From Bdellovibrio sp. (lineage in GTDB: Bacteria; Bdellovibrionota; Bdellovibrionia; Bdellovibrionales; Bdellovibrionaceae), in NCBI GenBank assembly GCA_014376435.1, contig JACMRL010000038.1:1-64000 (forward strand): 64,000 nt of DNA, read 5' to 3'. The notes beneath the pieces were generated by a model. That model made no database searches. It was given only the letters and a program-made list of their open reading frames with translations, and was not told where the DNA came from. Made by a program: the position numbers and the translations under genes. Below, piece after piece: positions 1 to 8,181 of this stretch (its first letter is position 1; the number at the start of each line of letters is the position of its first letter).

Positions 1-68
1 AAAGTTCCAAGGCGAATTCAAAAAATCAACACCGACACTAGCACAAACCTGACAAATTTATTGAAACT

Positions 69-362
69 TCAGACTAAAACTGGCGAAATCAAACCACGAC
101 TAATGAATTCATACTTCATCGAATGATCAAATGTGGCCTTTAAACTTCCTATCCTCTTTAACCACAGCGCAAACCCACTTCGGTCAAAATAAAGAATTTT
201 AATGTGCGTGCGCGGTTTATTTGTGAATATAAATAATGAATTCGCTTTTAGATCTAATTTCATCTCTGAAGCGACAATCATACTAAGCCCGCTAATACTT
301 TTTCGCATATCCACATAATCTCTGTGGATAAATATTGATGTAAACTCGTGAATCGATTTCAC
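69..362 (-). pseudogene. IS66 TnpB-like protein, C-terminus broken
   Basis: The product resembles the IS66 accessory protein TnpB (Orf2), which is needed for transposition but has no known catalytic site. The family signature DMRKSISGL is followed by SLFIF and KILYFDRSGFALWLKR, all in the usual order. I start it at GTG 362, which overlaps the tnpA stop as GTGA, the coupling usual in IS66, rather than at ATG 401. After LKR the protein loses the expected FxWP segment and the Leu-rich C-terminal end. The copy at 14836-15140 still has that end, so this one appears truncated by a rearrangement. About 97 residues compares with about 115 in intact TnpB. Confidence 0.6.
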
Positions 363-682
363 TTGCAGCGGCTTAATGTAAAAATAAATTTTGCCAGCCA
401 TTCGGGATCGATTCCACCAACGACATGTCGTGATGTGTTTGCTGCTGTCGATAATTGCTTTCCGGAACCATCTTCGATTGGTTTTATTTTTACTTGTGTA
501 AAGTTATGCACAATTTTTATTTTGCCCTTAGCCTCGGCGGGCCGATAACTTTTGTAGTGGTAAAACTTATTCAAATTCAAATTATGCAGCTTACAATAAG
601 CTGCTGTAGATAAATCTGAAGTTTTTTGGGTGCTGATATGGTTTAAGTACTCGTCCCGCAATGCTGTGGTTGGTTGATTCAT
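359..682 (-). CDS. IS66 TnpA-like accessory protein
   Basis: This 107-residue protein has the helix-turn-helix pattern of IS66 TnpA, with AAYCKLHNLNLNKFYHYK near residues 27-44 matching the family's YCxxHgLxxxxFyxW motif. A strong ribosome site (AAAGGAGG) precedes ATG 682 on the minus strand. Its stop overlaps the GTG start of the tnpB-like gene. It would act as a DNA-binding accessory factor for transposition. It looks intact, but its partner is broken and tnpC is not visible, so the element is probably inactive here. Confidence 0.55.
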   Translation of the reverse strand: MNQPTTALRDEYLNHISTQKTSDLSTAAYCKLHNLNLNKFYHYKSYRPAEAKGKIKIVHNFTQVKIKPIEDGSGKQLSTAANTSRHVVGGIDPEWLAKFIFTLSRCK

Positions 683-755
683 TTAGCCTCCTTTAAAAGT
701 TGGCCGATAGTATCAAGATATATTTATGTTTTTTAGATTGGGGCTGTTAAGTCGC

Positions 756-1112
756 TTACGAAATTCTGATGAATTTACCATTTTTAAAAACGGCTTTGTT
801 AAATCTAACGAAGAGTCTTTCGTCTGATGACTGTCCTTCGCCAATAAGCAAGGTCCCAGCGTCAAGAAGACTCACACCATCAACCTTCAAGGCTTCAGTC
901 AGTTGCGCTTTGACCATACCGTTTGTTGCACCACTTAAAAGTACTGCAAAAGTTTCTGCTCCCGGTGGTATGATCCCATTTCCGACAAAACTCACCACAC
1001 TAATTTTTGATGGTTTGTATTTACCATTTGCATAAGGTGAAGATTCTATTTTGATTTTTAAAACTAGCGGTGGAACTAATACAACTTGGCCGGCTAGTTT
1101 TTCAAAACTCAA
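756..1112 (-). pseudogene. VirB10/TrbI/DotG-like C-terminal domain fragment
   Basis: This 118-residue open frame has no signal peptide or transmembrane anchor. Its pattern matches the beta-barrel domain of VirB10/TrbI/DotG proteins, the envelope-spanning component of type IV secretion and conjugation systems: PPGAETFAVLLSG, VKAQLTEAL, then GTLLIGEG and RLFVRF towards the end. Full family members run to several hundred residues with an N-terminal membrane segment, so this is at most a domain fragment. It starts about 20 bases from the broken end of a transposase gene, and no other secretion genes are nearby. The family call is by pattern only. Confidence 0.4.
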
Positions 1113-1134
1113 AGTGATTTCACTGATTGAGTGG

Positions 1135-1509
1135 CTAGAAATAAAGCTTTTCGGCCAGATCCGAGATCCTATCCGGCCCCAGATAAGGTTCTGCTTTTCG
1201 GATCTTTAAAACCGCTTTTTCTAACCGTGGCTTCGTTTTATTCGGTGACCGATACGGTCTTCTGCTTTTTGTAAGTAACCCTTTTAACCTTCGTGATTTG
1301 ACTAACCGTGTGCCCCATTTCGTAAAATAATCCACCGAGACGCCCGCACTTGCACAGCACGACTCAATCGTTTTGGGGCTCAGGGCTATTTTTTTAATCC
1401 GCATCCATCGACTGCGTGCTTCATTGTCTTTTAATTGGTTGGCCTCTTTAGAAAGCATCGGTATCATTAATCGTAGCTCGGCCTTTAGACTTAATTTCTT
1501 TTGAGACAT
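1135..1509 (-). pseudogene. Truncated transposase N-terminal (helix-turn-helix) part
   Basis: The 124 residues look like the DNA-binding half of an IS481/IS3-type transposase. A helix-turn-helix region spans about residues 45-75, followed by the basic RRPYRSPNKTKPRLEKAVL and then LGPDRISDL, which normally leads into the integrase core. The frame stops there, and no DDE catalytic domain follows. It abuts the VirB10-like fragment at 1112, so the breakpoint lies near 1113-1135. Start ATG 1509 is plausible. It is almost certainly non-functional as a transposase. Confidence 0.5.
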
Positions 1510-1569
1510 CTTCGATTCCTTTCAAAGATAATTCTGTTATTGCTAATAAAATTAAACCCTTGAAAAGTC

Positions 1570-1734
1570 CTAGATGTCTCTCTTTTTTAAAATCAAAAAT
1601 AAGACCATCAACAAAACCCCAATAACTCCCATTATTTGAAGAAAATTCTCCGCTGATGTCCCGAAGTTCTTTATAAATAACGAACGTAGCTGATAGTGAC
1701 TATTATCGGCGCATGTAGTTTGTTTGGTCAGCAT
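1570..1734 (-). CDS. Small single-span membrane protein (54 aa)
   Basis: A short minus-strand frame starts at ATG 1734 and has a good ribosome site (AGGGAG) a few bases upstream. The 54-residue product has a polar N-terminal half containing one Cys, then a hydrophobic stretch (GVIGVLLMVLFLILKK) that reads as a single membrane span followed by a positive tail. I do not recognise a family. The ribosome site and the clean membrane segment support it as a real gene. It lies between the truncated transposase and a divergent exported-protein gene. Confidence 0.4.
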   Translation of the reverse strand: MLTKQTTCADNSHYQLRSLFIKNFGTSAENFLQIMGVIGVLLMVLFLILKKRDI

Positions 1735-1828
1735 TATACTCCCTAATCAAATAAAACCCCTATGATTATAGAACACCCTTTGCAATCGAAAGTTATAGAA
1801 TGATCGCTTAAAAAAAATTGGAGATATT

Positions 1829-2293
1829 ATGAAAATATTATTTTTTGGCTTGGTACTTTTGAGTTCATTTTCTACTTTCGCGTCAGAAACAAAAAATACG
1901 GTTCTACAAGACTTATTTCGTCATGGTACCTATTCGATAAAAGCGATCGATGCAAACAATCAAAAATGCGGATCTCAATTAAGGATTCAAGAGGTTAAAG
2001 GTGACATTTATATCACAAACGTACTCGTTTCATTCAAAGGATCTTTCATTAATCAAGGAAGAATTTCCACTATATCTGGCGAAATGTTTGGTAATAGTTG
2101 GCAAGCATATGTAACCGTAAAAGACTCGAAAGACTCCTTACAAATTACAGCTGAAACCTATTCAAGAGGATCTTTTGGAAACAAGTCGAGTGTAGGAAAA
2201 TACACTATTGAACGGACCGAAGATGGAATTGCATTTACTACTGATTATAATTATCCAATTACTTGCCAATACGAAGTATTGGCACCGAAGTAA
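1829..2293 (+). CDS. Exported protein of unknown function (154 aa)
   Basis: The N-terminus (KILFFGLVLLSSFSTFAS) is a typical Sec signal peptide with a likely cleavage after about residue 19. The mature part is about 135 residues, with two Cys (around the KCGS and TCQY segments) that could form one disulfide and an alternating pattern suggesting beta structure. A GGAG ribosome site precedes the ATG. No family is recognised. It is one of several small exported genes in this accessory block. Confidence 0.6.
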   Translation: MKILFFGLVLLSSFSTFASETKNTVLQDLFRHGTYSIKAIDANNQKCGSQLRIQEVKGDIYITNVLVSFKGSFINQGRISTISGEMFGNSWQAYVTVKDSKDSLQITAETYSRGSFGNKSSVGKYTIERTEDGIAFTTDYNYPITCQYEVLAPK

Positions 2294-3410
2294 AACTTAA
2301 TGGCGAAATTTTGCTACTGCAAAAGCTATTTGAGTCAGGCCAGATGTTATTAGTAATCATGCCGACAATATAGAACAAGATTTTTGTTTAAGTAATCTTC
2401 GCAAAATTTAGTTCACCCGAATGATTAACTATAGAAGACCTAACGTCACAACATTGTGCATTTCCCAAAATTTATAGACTACAGAGCTCCAGCGGTTCGT
2501 ATAAAAGATTGTTGCACCCAGATCGATTTCAGATAGAAAAATAGGGATGCAAAAGCACTTGCTTCCAAGGCAGTAAAATAAAATACGGCTCTGCCTTTAT
2601 TGGCGAAGCCGTTTGACTTTGAGCACATGTTTTTGCGATACCCTATAAAGGCACTCATTTTTATCAAATCTATAGAAGAAGGGCCGTACTAAGATCTGGC
2701 TCCATATTACGAATTTGAATAGATGAAGTTATACTTTTTAGGTGAACTCAAAACAGGACATCGCGAATAATCGTAAAGCAAAACGGATGGCAAAAAACTT
2801 ACTGCCAAGCTTGAAGATTTATAATCAATACATCAAACAATCTAAAAATTACTGTCAAATTTTAAAAAGTACTTACGTAGGATTAGCCGGTGTTCCCATA
2901 GAAAAATTGGAGCTCATCCATTCAGATTTGTTTCTATTCTTTTTTAGAGGCCGAAACAGAGCCATGCGAACATTTTGCAATTCTTGCAACCTCGCGAAAC
3001 GAAAGCCCAGCCTCTCCATTCGATTTCCGCGCGCATTGGCTGGCACCTTTGGCTGGTCAATAATCAAATGTCCTTGGGCGCTTCGCCGGACGCTCCCGGC
3101 AGAGCTTTTTGAAGCCTCAATAGATTTGATCTGACAGCGAATATACCGAACCCTGTTAAGAAATACTAAAAGGCTGAGGATTACTGACTGCGGCCGTAGT
3201 TTCGCGCAAAAGGTTGGGCTCTAATCGAATATTAGGCGTCGCATAGGATTAGTTCACGATACTGAAAATCGAACGCCGATGCTTATCTGAAAAAAAAAAT
3301 CATCATCGTGGAAACTTGAATTTTGGACTGACCAAAAGATTCGTTGCTTCACGTTTTCTTGTATTTTGAGTTATTTCAGTTAGCTGGCCTGCATTTAGAA
3401 GCTCGTACAC
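2294..3410. other. Long gene-poor stretch
   Basis: About 1.1 kb has no convincing gene. Short frames on both strands have no ribosome site or coherent protein pattern. The one recognisable item is a 66-base fragment of the serine-recombinase gene at 2950-3015. The stretch looks like decayed mobile DNA. Confidence 0.5.
2950..3015. repeat. 66-base copy of a recombinase-gene segment
   Basis: These bases are identical to 9710-9775, which encode the helix-turn-helix part (REVARIAKCSHGSVS) of the serine recombinase on the minus strand. Identity stops sharply at both ends. The fragment keeps the same orientation but sits in no matching frame context. Confidence 0.9.
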
Positions 3411-3430
3411 GTTCGAACACTATGTTCGAA
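3411..3430. promoter_or_regulatory. Paired GTTCGAA repeats upstream of the TIGR02147 gene
   Basis: The heptamer GTTCGAA occurs at 3411-3417 and again at 3424-3430, 13 bases apart, and each contains the palindrome TTCGAA. The pair ends about 42 bases before ATG 3473 and could be an operator for the helix-turn-helix protein encoded downstream. This is inferred from position and symmetry only. Confidence 0.3.
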
Positions 3431-3472
3431 TAATCATTGATTCATCACTGGGTCGTGGGCTATATACCTTTT

Positions 3473-4309
3473 ATGTCCTTGACCCATGTGCCCACTTATT
3501 ACCAAGATCCACGGGATTACTTGCGAGCTGAGTTTGCGGAACGCTCTATGCGCAATTCTCGCTACTCACTGCGAGCCTTTGCGCGTGATATTGGGCTGAG
3601 CCCTTCGACATTAAGTGAAGTACTGAATGGACACCACGGCCTCTCTAGAATAATGGCGTTGAAATCGGGCGCAAGAATTAATTTAAATTCTTCTAACTGC
3701 GAAAATTTTGCCGATTTATTTGAGGCTCGATTTTCAAAAAGTTCTGAAAAAAAACAAAACGCACTTTTACGAATCCAGCATAGAAAATCTCTAACAAATG
3801 AAAATATCAGCTTGGATGCTTTTCGCGTTATCTCAGACTGGCAATACATGACGATTTTAGAACTTGTGGGTCTACCTGAATGCCCGTCTTCAGAAAAATC
3901 CACGCAGTGGCTCAGCCAAAAGCTAGGGCTTCAGGAAAAAGTTGTACAGGAATCTGTCGATCGCTTACAGCGTTTGGGATTATTAATACTAGCGAAGGAT
4001 CATAAGTGGGTCGCAACGGATGATTTCACAGGAGTGGGCGAAAACATTCCGTCGCTGGCCATTCGCAGATTTCATCGCCAGATTTTAGAGAAAGCTTTGC
4101 AGGCCTTAGATTTTCAAACCGTCGAGCAGCGAGAAGTTTCTTCGACCGTTTTTTCTTTAGATAAAACTCAGCTCACAGCCGCTAAAGCGGAGTTACGTAA
4201 GTTTCGCTTAGATTTTGCTAATAAGTACACATCTGCAACAAACAAGAATGCTGTGTATTGTCTTTCGTTTCAGTTATTTAACCTGATTGAAGAGGGTACA
4301 GAACAATGA
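3473..4309 (+). CDS. TIGR02147-family regulator
   Basis: This 278-residue protein matches the TIGR02147 family, found as many paralogues in Bdellovibrio and Fibrobacter. Residues about 20-60 carry a helix-turn-helix (SLRAFARDIGLSPSTLSEVLNG), then a segment ending near SDWQYMTILEL and the all-helical domain with KLGLQEKVVQESVDRLQRLGLL. ATG 3473 is preferred over TTG 3437 because family members begin close to the YYQDPRDYL segment. Its stop overlaps the next ATG (ATGA at 4306), so it is co-transcribed with two exported proteins, which it may regulate. The family's exact role is not established. Confidence 0.8.
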   Translation: MSLTHVPTYYQDPRDYLRAEFAERSMRNSRYSLRAFARDIGLSPSTLSEVLNGHHGLSRIMALKSGARINLNSSNCENFADLFEARFSKSSEKKQNALLRIQHRKSLTNENISLDAFRVISDWQYMTILELVGLPECPSSEKSTQWLSQKLGLQEKVVQESVDRLQRLGLLILAKDHKWVATDDFTGVGENIPSLAIRRFHRQILEKALQALDFQTVEQREVSSTVFSLDKTQLTAAKAELRKFRLDFANKYTSATNKNAVYCLSFQLFNLIEEGTEQ

Positions 4310-5406
4310 TTACAATGATTCGGATTTTTTCTTTTCTGCTGTTAACAACGCCAGCAGGGGCTGCTTTTCAGAAAATGGGTGGGCATGCGGTAGTTTGTGA
4401 AACTAGAAATCAGCGTATTGATTATTCGATGCTGGCTTATGAATACAGACCAATGGTACTTGTTAGCGCAAATACAAGCTTAGATCTTGAATTTGAAACG
4501 CTGATGAAGCGCTTAGATATGTATAACCCCACACGAGCGGATCGCTTTCGCCAGTATTGGAAAGATTTTTCTACAAACACAGTGATGGCCACGGGTATTG
4601 AACTGGTCAGCACGGAAAAAAATTCGAATCTTGATCCTCAATGCAAAATTCGAAAAGTCTTGGCACAAATAGAAACTCCACGCCCCCATGAAAAAGAATT
4701 TTTACTTGATTTAGATTTATGGCAAACTTTCTCGCCGCACACCCAAGCCTACGTATTGCTTGAGACGTTTTTCTATAAAGAAATTTTTGCACAACCAACA
4801 GTTCCAGATAAAGCCTCTTTGAGTAAGTTAAGAGAAGTTCTGTATTACACTTATACGAATCAGCCTTCCTTAGGTGCGTATTTTCAGTTTTATTATATGA
4901 GGCAGCTAGGTCTTGAAAAACTTGATGTGAATGGAGTTGAAGTTTACGCACAGAAAATCAAGGGCTTTCTTCCGGGCGGTACAGATGAATTCGGCGGCGG
5001 TCCTATTAAAGCCCATCTTGTGTCGGTAAAGAGTATGCTGAAAATGGACGGTCAATTCGTTAAAATTCGAGTTTGCAATTTCAAACAACCGAGTTGGAGT
5101 TCAGACTTAATGCTGGACTACTACAAATATAACGACTGGATCATCTATGGATTTTGTCTCGCCGAAAATAAAGAATTCAAAGTGGCGGGCACAGAACTTT
5201 CAATTGCTTGCCTGGGTGATGCTTTGTCGAATGAAGTAGGAAAAACTTTTTTCCATGAATTCGATAAAATTTTGAAGCTTAAAAGCTGCTTGGTCGATAA
5301 AGGCACCAGAATTTCTGCGGATAAAATTTTAGAAACAAAAAGTTATGTCGAGTGGGACCAGCAAGGCGGTGTTGTGTCGATCGATTCTGCCGTAGGGAGT
5401 TTTTAA
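4306..5406 (+). CDS. Exported protein, paralogue A in the TIGR02147 operon
   Basis: A 366-residue protein begins with a signal peptide (IRIFSFLLLTTPAGAA). Near residue 26 is GGHAVVC, a variant of the GNGGxVxVC motif seen at the mature N-terminus of the next protein. The two share further layout: a central D-x-x-C-x-I segment, a hydrophobic LLETFFYKE helix where the neighbour has LHEIFYHE, and several Cys in the C-terminal third. They are therefore diverged paralogues. The metal-ligand-like His of the neighbour are absent here. It overlaps the upstream regulator by 4 bases and the next gene by 1 base. Function unknown. Confidence 0.7.
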   Translation: MITMIRIFSFLLLTTPAGAAFQKMGGHAVVCETRNQRIDYSMLAYEYRPMVLVSANTSLDLEFETLMKRLDMYNPTRADRFRQYWKDFSTNTVMATGIELVSTEKNSNLDPQCKIRKVLAQIETPRPHEKEFLLDLDLWQTFSPHTQAYVLLETFFYKEIFAQPTVPDKASLSKLREVLYYTYTNQPSLGAYFQFYYMRQLGLEKLDVNGVEVYAQKIKGFLPGGTDEFGGGPIKAHLVSVKSMLKMDGQFVKIRVCNFKQPSWSSDLMLDYYKYNDWIIYGFCLAENKEFKVAGTELSIACLGDALSNEVGKTFFHEFDKILKLKSCLVDKGTRISADKILETKSYVEWDQQGGVVSIDSAVGSF

Positions 5407-6443
5407 TGAAATCAATTGTAACACTAATTATTTTAATTTTTTCGTATCTGAGTACTTTTGCCGGTATCCGAGATGTAGGTAATGGCGGGGAAGTTATTGT
5501 TTGTCGAGATGCAAAAAATAACATCATTTCTGCGGAGGTCTTAGACTCTTTTGAATCACGCACTTTACGTGGACACAATGTGAGCTTAGGAGCTCCTGGA
5601 GTTTCTGTGGAAGAAAAAGTGCTTGTGGCACTAGGGCGGGATGCAGCTTTAGATTCGCCTCGCGCCGCTCGCTATATCAAGTGGTATCGGCATTTTGATG
5701 CGGGTATCACTTGGCGTGATACGCCTCTTCCGGCGACTCCTGATGTAGATCCAAGCTTGATTCCTAAAGGCTGCAATATTGAACAAATTGCCATCCAAAG
5801 AAATACGGCAAAAAATATTGTTTGGTACGAATACGGCCCGGCAGTCACAATTAATACGGCACTATGGTCGGCTTTAGATAATGATCAAAAAGCCGTTTTA
5901 ATTTTACATGAAATATTTTACCACGAAGCTTTATTTTCAGAGTTGATTTCGGCGGAGCCTATTCGCTATCTTAACTCGCTCTACTTCGCAGACATGATCC
6001 AAGATTCTGCGAAGACGCCTTTAGCCTACGCAGAGCTTTTGCACAGCCTTGGGTATAAAACGATTTACTTTAAAGGAATTAATTTTTTTCATCCGGCTGA
6101 GTTTCTCAATGATGATGTTCCGATCAAAGACTGGAAGTCTGAAGCCTTTTATCCTGACACCGGATTTTTAAAAAAGCTGTCTCTCATAAAATTCAGTGAT
6201 TATCAAACTCAATCTGAGCAAACCATAACTGTATTGGGTGCTGAGATATGGATTGGTGGCAATTTTGATTTTAATGAAGTTTTGGATATCGTCGAATTTG
6301 AAAATACCCGACAAGGATTTTTTAGTACAATTTATATTGTAAATCCCGCTATTTTTAAATTACCGGGAGCCGCTGCCGTGCATTGCAAGGCAGGTCGTTT
6401 GTATTTAGAACATGGGGCTTTCAAAGACTGTAACTTAAATTAA
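5406..6443 (+). CDS. Exported protein, paralogue B in the TIGR02147 operon
   Basis: ATG 5406 shares one base with the upstream TAA stop and begins a clear signal peptide (SIVTLIILIFSYLSTFAG), so I use it rather than the longer frame. The mature protein begins with VGNGGEVIVC. Near residues 176-186 is ILHEIFYHEALF, whose HE and HE pairs resemble metalloprotein ligands but do not form a standard HExxH. Two Cys near the C-terminus (HCKAG and KDCN) may pair. It is the second of two paralogues behind a TIGR02147 regulator. No catalytic function can be assigned. Confidence 0.7.
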   Translation: MKSIVTLIILIFSYLSTFAGIRDVGNGGEVIVCRDAKNNIISAEVLDSFESRTLRGHNVSLGAPGVSVEEKVLVALGRDAALDSPRAARYIKWYRHFDAGITWRDTPLPATPDVDPSLIPKGCNIEQIAIQRNTAKNIVWYEYGPAVTINTALWSALDNDQKAVLILHEIFYHEALFSELISAEPIRYLNSLYFADMIQDSAKTPLAYAELLHSLGYKTIYFKGINFFHPAEFLNDDVPIKDWKSEAFYPDTGFLKKLSLIKFSDYQTQSEQTITVLGAEIWIGGNFDFNEVLDIVEFENTRQGFFSTIYIVNPAIFKLPGAAAVHCKAGRLYLEHGAFKDCNLN

Positions 6444-6509
6444 CGTGATACTTGATGCAGCTGATTTGAATTTCAAATCAGAATCTGCAAAATAGATGAT
6501 GGAGGATGG

Positions 6510-7046
6510 ATGCAATTGTCGTTAAAAAAATTAATTTTGTTAGTTTGTGGTGTACTGTTGGTTTACTTCAAAGCCGAAGCACGCGCTTGTCCTGACTTTT
6601 CGGGCTTCTATCAAATGTTTGATTCCAAGCTCAGAGGTGTTGTAAGCCTTAATCATGAAGATTGTGACACGCTTCGCATGTCGGGGCTTATCTATAGCCT
6701 TTCTACAAGCTCCGACGAGAGATTTGATATTATTTTAACTACAGGATTTGTGGAGCCATTATTTAATTACGATGTGCCCGCGTTACCTGCTGTAGAAAAA
6801 TATACGGCCCATATATCGGCCGAGTCTGTTCGCGGCGTGATGACGAATAATTCGTTTCAAAGAACGCTTGTGTTAGAGAATGGAATCACATTTAAAGTTA
6901 AAATGCGATTTAATCAGAATGATCACGAAGCCTGTGGGTTCATCTATGAAAAAAAGGTGATCGAGTTTCAAATTGATAGGTATGCATTTCCTTATGCGCC
7001 GGACCCCACGGATACATGGTGCCGAGCTTGGGTCGAGGGTTTTTAA
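6510..7046 (+). CDS. Exported Cys-containing protein of unknown function (178 aa)
   Basis: A signal peptide (KLILLVCGVLLVYFKAEA) is followed by the mature start RACPDFSGFY, a layout shared by many small exported proteins of this type of bacterium. The mature region has four Cys (ACPD, DCDT, ACGF, WCRA), probably two disulfides, and looks beta-rich. A GGAGG ribosome site precedes the ATG. It lies 66 bases after the regulator operon and may belong to the same transcript. No family recognised. Confidence 0.6.
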   Translation: MQLSLKKLILLVCGVLLVYFKAEARACPDFSGFYQMFDSKLRGVVSLNHEDCDTLRMSGLIYSLSTSSDERFDIILTTGFVEPLFNYDVPALPAVEKYTAHISAESVRGVMTNNSFQRTLVLENGITFKVKMRFNQNDHEACGFIYEKKVIEFQIDRYAFPYAPDPTDTWCRAWVEGF

Positions 7047-7165
7047 AAACTTGTGCCCGTATTATCAAAATAAATATTTCCATCCGGAAGAAGCGTCATA
7101 ATTAAATCACGACCATTAAAGCACTGACCAAATTGCGATGAGTACCGATAAACTAGCTTGAAACT
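7043..7165 (-). pseudogene. Minus-strand 3' remnant of an exported-type gene
   Basis: A 40-residue open stretch without a start codon reads coherently on the minus strand (segments SSQFGQCFNGRD and LLPDGNIYFDN) and ends at a TAA that overlaps the plus-strand gene's stop. It resembles the C-terminus of a small exported protein with one Cys. Upstream it is closed by a stop, so only the tail of a gene survives. Low certainty. Confidence 0.25.
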
Positions 7166-7326
7166 TTAAAGCTACCGTCACTTATGTCTGCGCTTTTTTA
7201 TGGTTAAGATTGCTCGCTACCAGATGCGGCCAGAAATTTTCAAATTAATGTTTTGTTCCTTAACTCTTTAATTACTTTAGAATTTCTAATATTGCAGCTT
7301 GAAAAATTTAACCTTGCGTTATCAAT

Positions 7327-7676
7327 AACCCTTCTCTGTGAAAATTTTTAGTTACACCAAACGCCGCAACAAAAGCGGCGTATTTAATTTATTCATCTTG
7401 TCCCCACGAAAAAATATCTAAATTTAAATAATTTTTATTTTTCGCCGGGGATACGGCGGGTATCGCTATTTTGAAAAGTCAGTAAGGATCGTTAAAATGA
7501 CCAGCCAGTAATGCGATCCATACCGTGCAGAGCCGTGGGGACGAAGTTTTAACTTTCAAAATTCTTTGTTAAAAACTCGTGAAAATGGACTTCGCCTAGT
7601 TTTCGTCCCCGTTTACCAGGCTTCAAAAGGTATATTCGAATTTATGGCATTTAGGCTTCAGTTGGATTGGGTTTTG
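7327..7676 (+). ncRNA. Duplicated structured intergenic element, copy 1
   Basis: This non-coding stretch aligns with 8182-8531 with almost no net length change. It begins with a CGCCGC/GCGGCG hairpin (7362-7380). Segment 1, GTCCCCACG at 7400-7408, can pair with segment 2, CGTGGGGAC at 7534-7542. Between them GGATCG (7486-7491) pairs with CGATCC (7514-7519). Segment 3, TTCGTCCCC at 7602-7610, can instead pair with GGGGACGAA at 7537-7545. All these stretches are identical in both copies while the sequence around them varies. It lies about 85 bases upstream of an exported-protein gene. It could be a separate small RNA or a switch-like leader; I match it to no known RNA family. Confidence 0.55.
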
Positions 7677-7761
7677 TAGCATTAAAAAATCTATGGCGCG
7701 TAGGTTGCAATATGGCTACTTAGATAAAATATTAGACCGTATTCAAACTAAAGGAAGATCC

Positions 7762-8181
7762 ATGAAAAAGAGAGCGTCAATTTTAAGTATAATGTTAATT
7801 TCTTCGACATTATTAGCCGCTGGTTTAACCAATGTTAAAAATACAGTCTGTAAAGGTAAACTCTACAGATTCTCAGAGTCACTTGAGGATGGAAAATTTA
7901 CTAGTTTTTCGGGTGGTGTCTACCTCGGTAAAACTCGAATTGACCGAGAAAATTTTCAAGTTCAGGTAAAAGAATCTAAAGTAATTCAAGTTTCAAAACT
8001 TGATGAAAATACCGTTGGAAGCGAAGATACTGAAGTTCTTCATCTTTACAATATCAGCACCGTAGAAAGTGTAGATAATATTGAGATACTGTTCGACAAC
8101 TCTTCTAAAGTTCCTCAAAATTTACGAGGGAAACGAATTAATGACAGCCTTCATTGTGAAATTAGCTCGCACGATGAATAA
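7762..8181 (+). CDS. Small exported protein between the two RNA-like elements (139 aa)
   Basis: ATG 7762 follows an AGGAAG ribosome site and begins a signal peptide (KKRASILSIMLISSTLLAAG), so the in-frame extension back to 7693 is probably untranslated. The mature part of about 120 residues has two Cys (TVCKG and LHCEI), likely one disulfide, and no membrane segment. It lies between the two copies of the structured element and is followed by a terminator hairpin at 8218. No family recognised. Confidence 0.6.
   Translation: MKKRASILSIMLISSTLLAAGLTNVKNTVCKGKLYRFSESLEDGKFTSFSGGVYLGKTRIDRENFQVQVKESKVIQVSKLDENTVGSEDTEVLHLYNISTVESVDNIEILFDNSSKVPQNLRGKRINDSLHCEISSHDE

Larger units (their letters stand above)
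69..682 (-). mobile_element. IS66-family remnant (tnpA-tnpB part)
   Basis: Two overlapping minus-strand genes have the IS66 order, a tnpA-like gene followed by a tnpB-like gene joined by a GTGA stop/start overlap at 359-362. The tnpB C-terminus is replaced by unrelated sequence. Any tnpC would lie left of the window, so the full extent of the element cannot be judged. A second, separately decayed copy of the tnpB segment is at 14836-15140. Confidence 0.65.

Noticed and set aside
2479..2667. 62-codon minus-strand frame
   Set aside because: No ribosome site and no coherent domain or signal peptide.
2742..3134. 130-codon plus-strand frame
   Set aside because: It runs antisense through the 66-base recombinase fragment, has no ribosome site and shows no protein pattern, so I treat it as chance.
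7443..7458. CGCCG/CGGCG stem inside copy 1 of the duplicated element
   Set aside because: The left strand is not kept in copy 2, so it is not part of the conserved structure.
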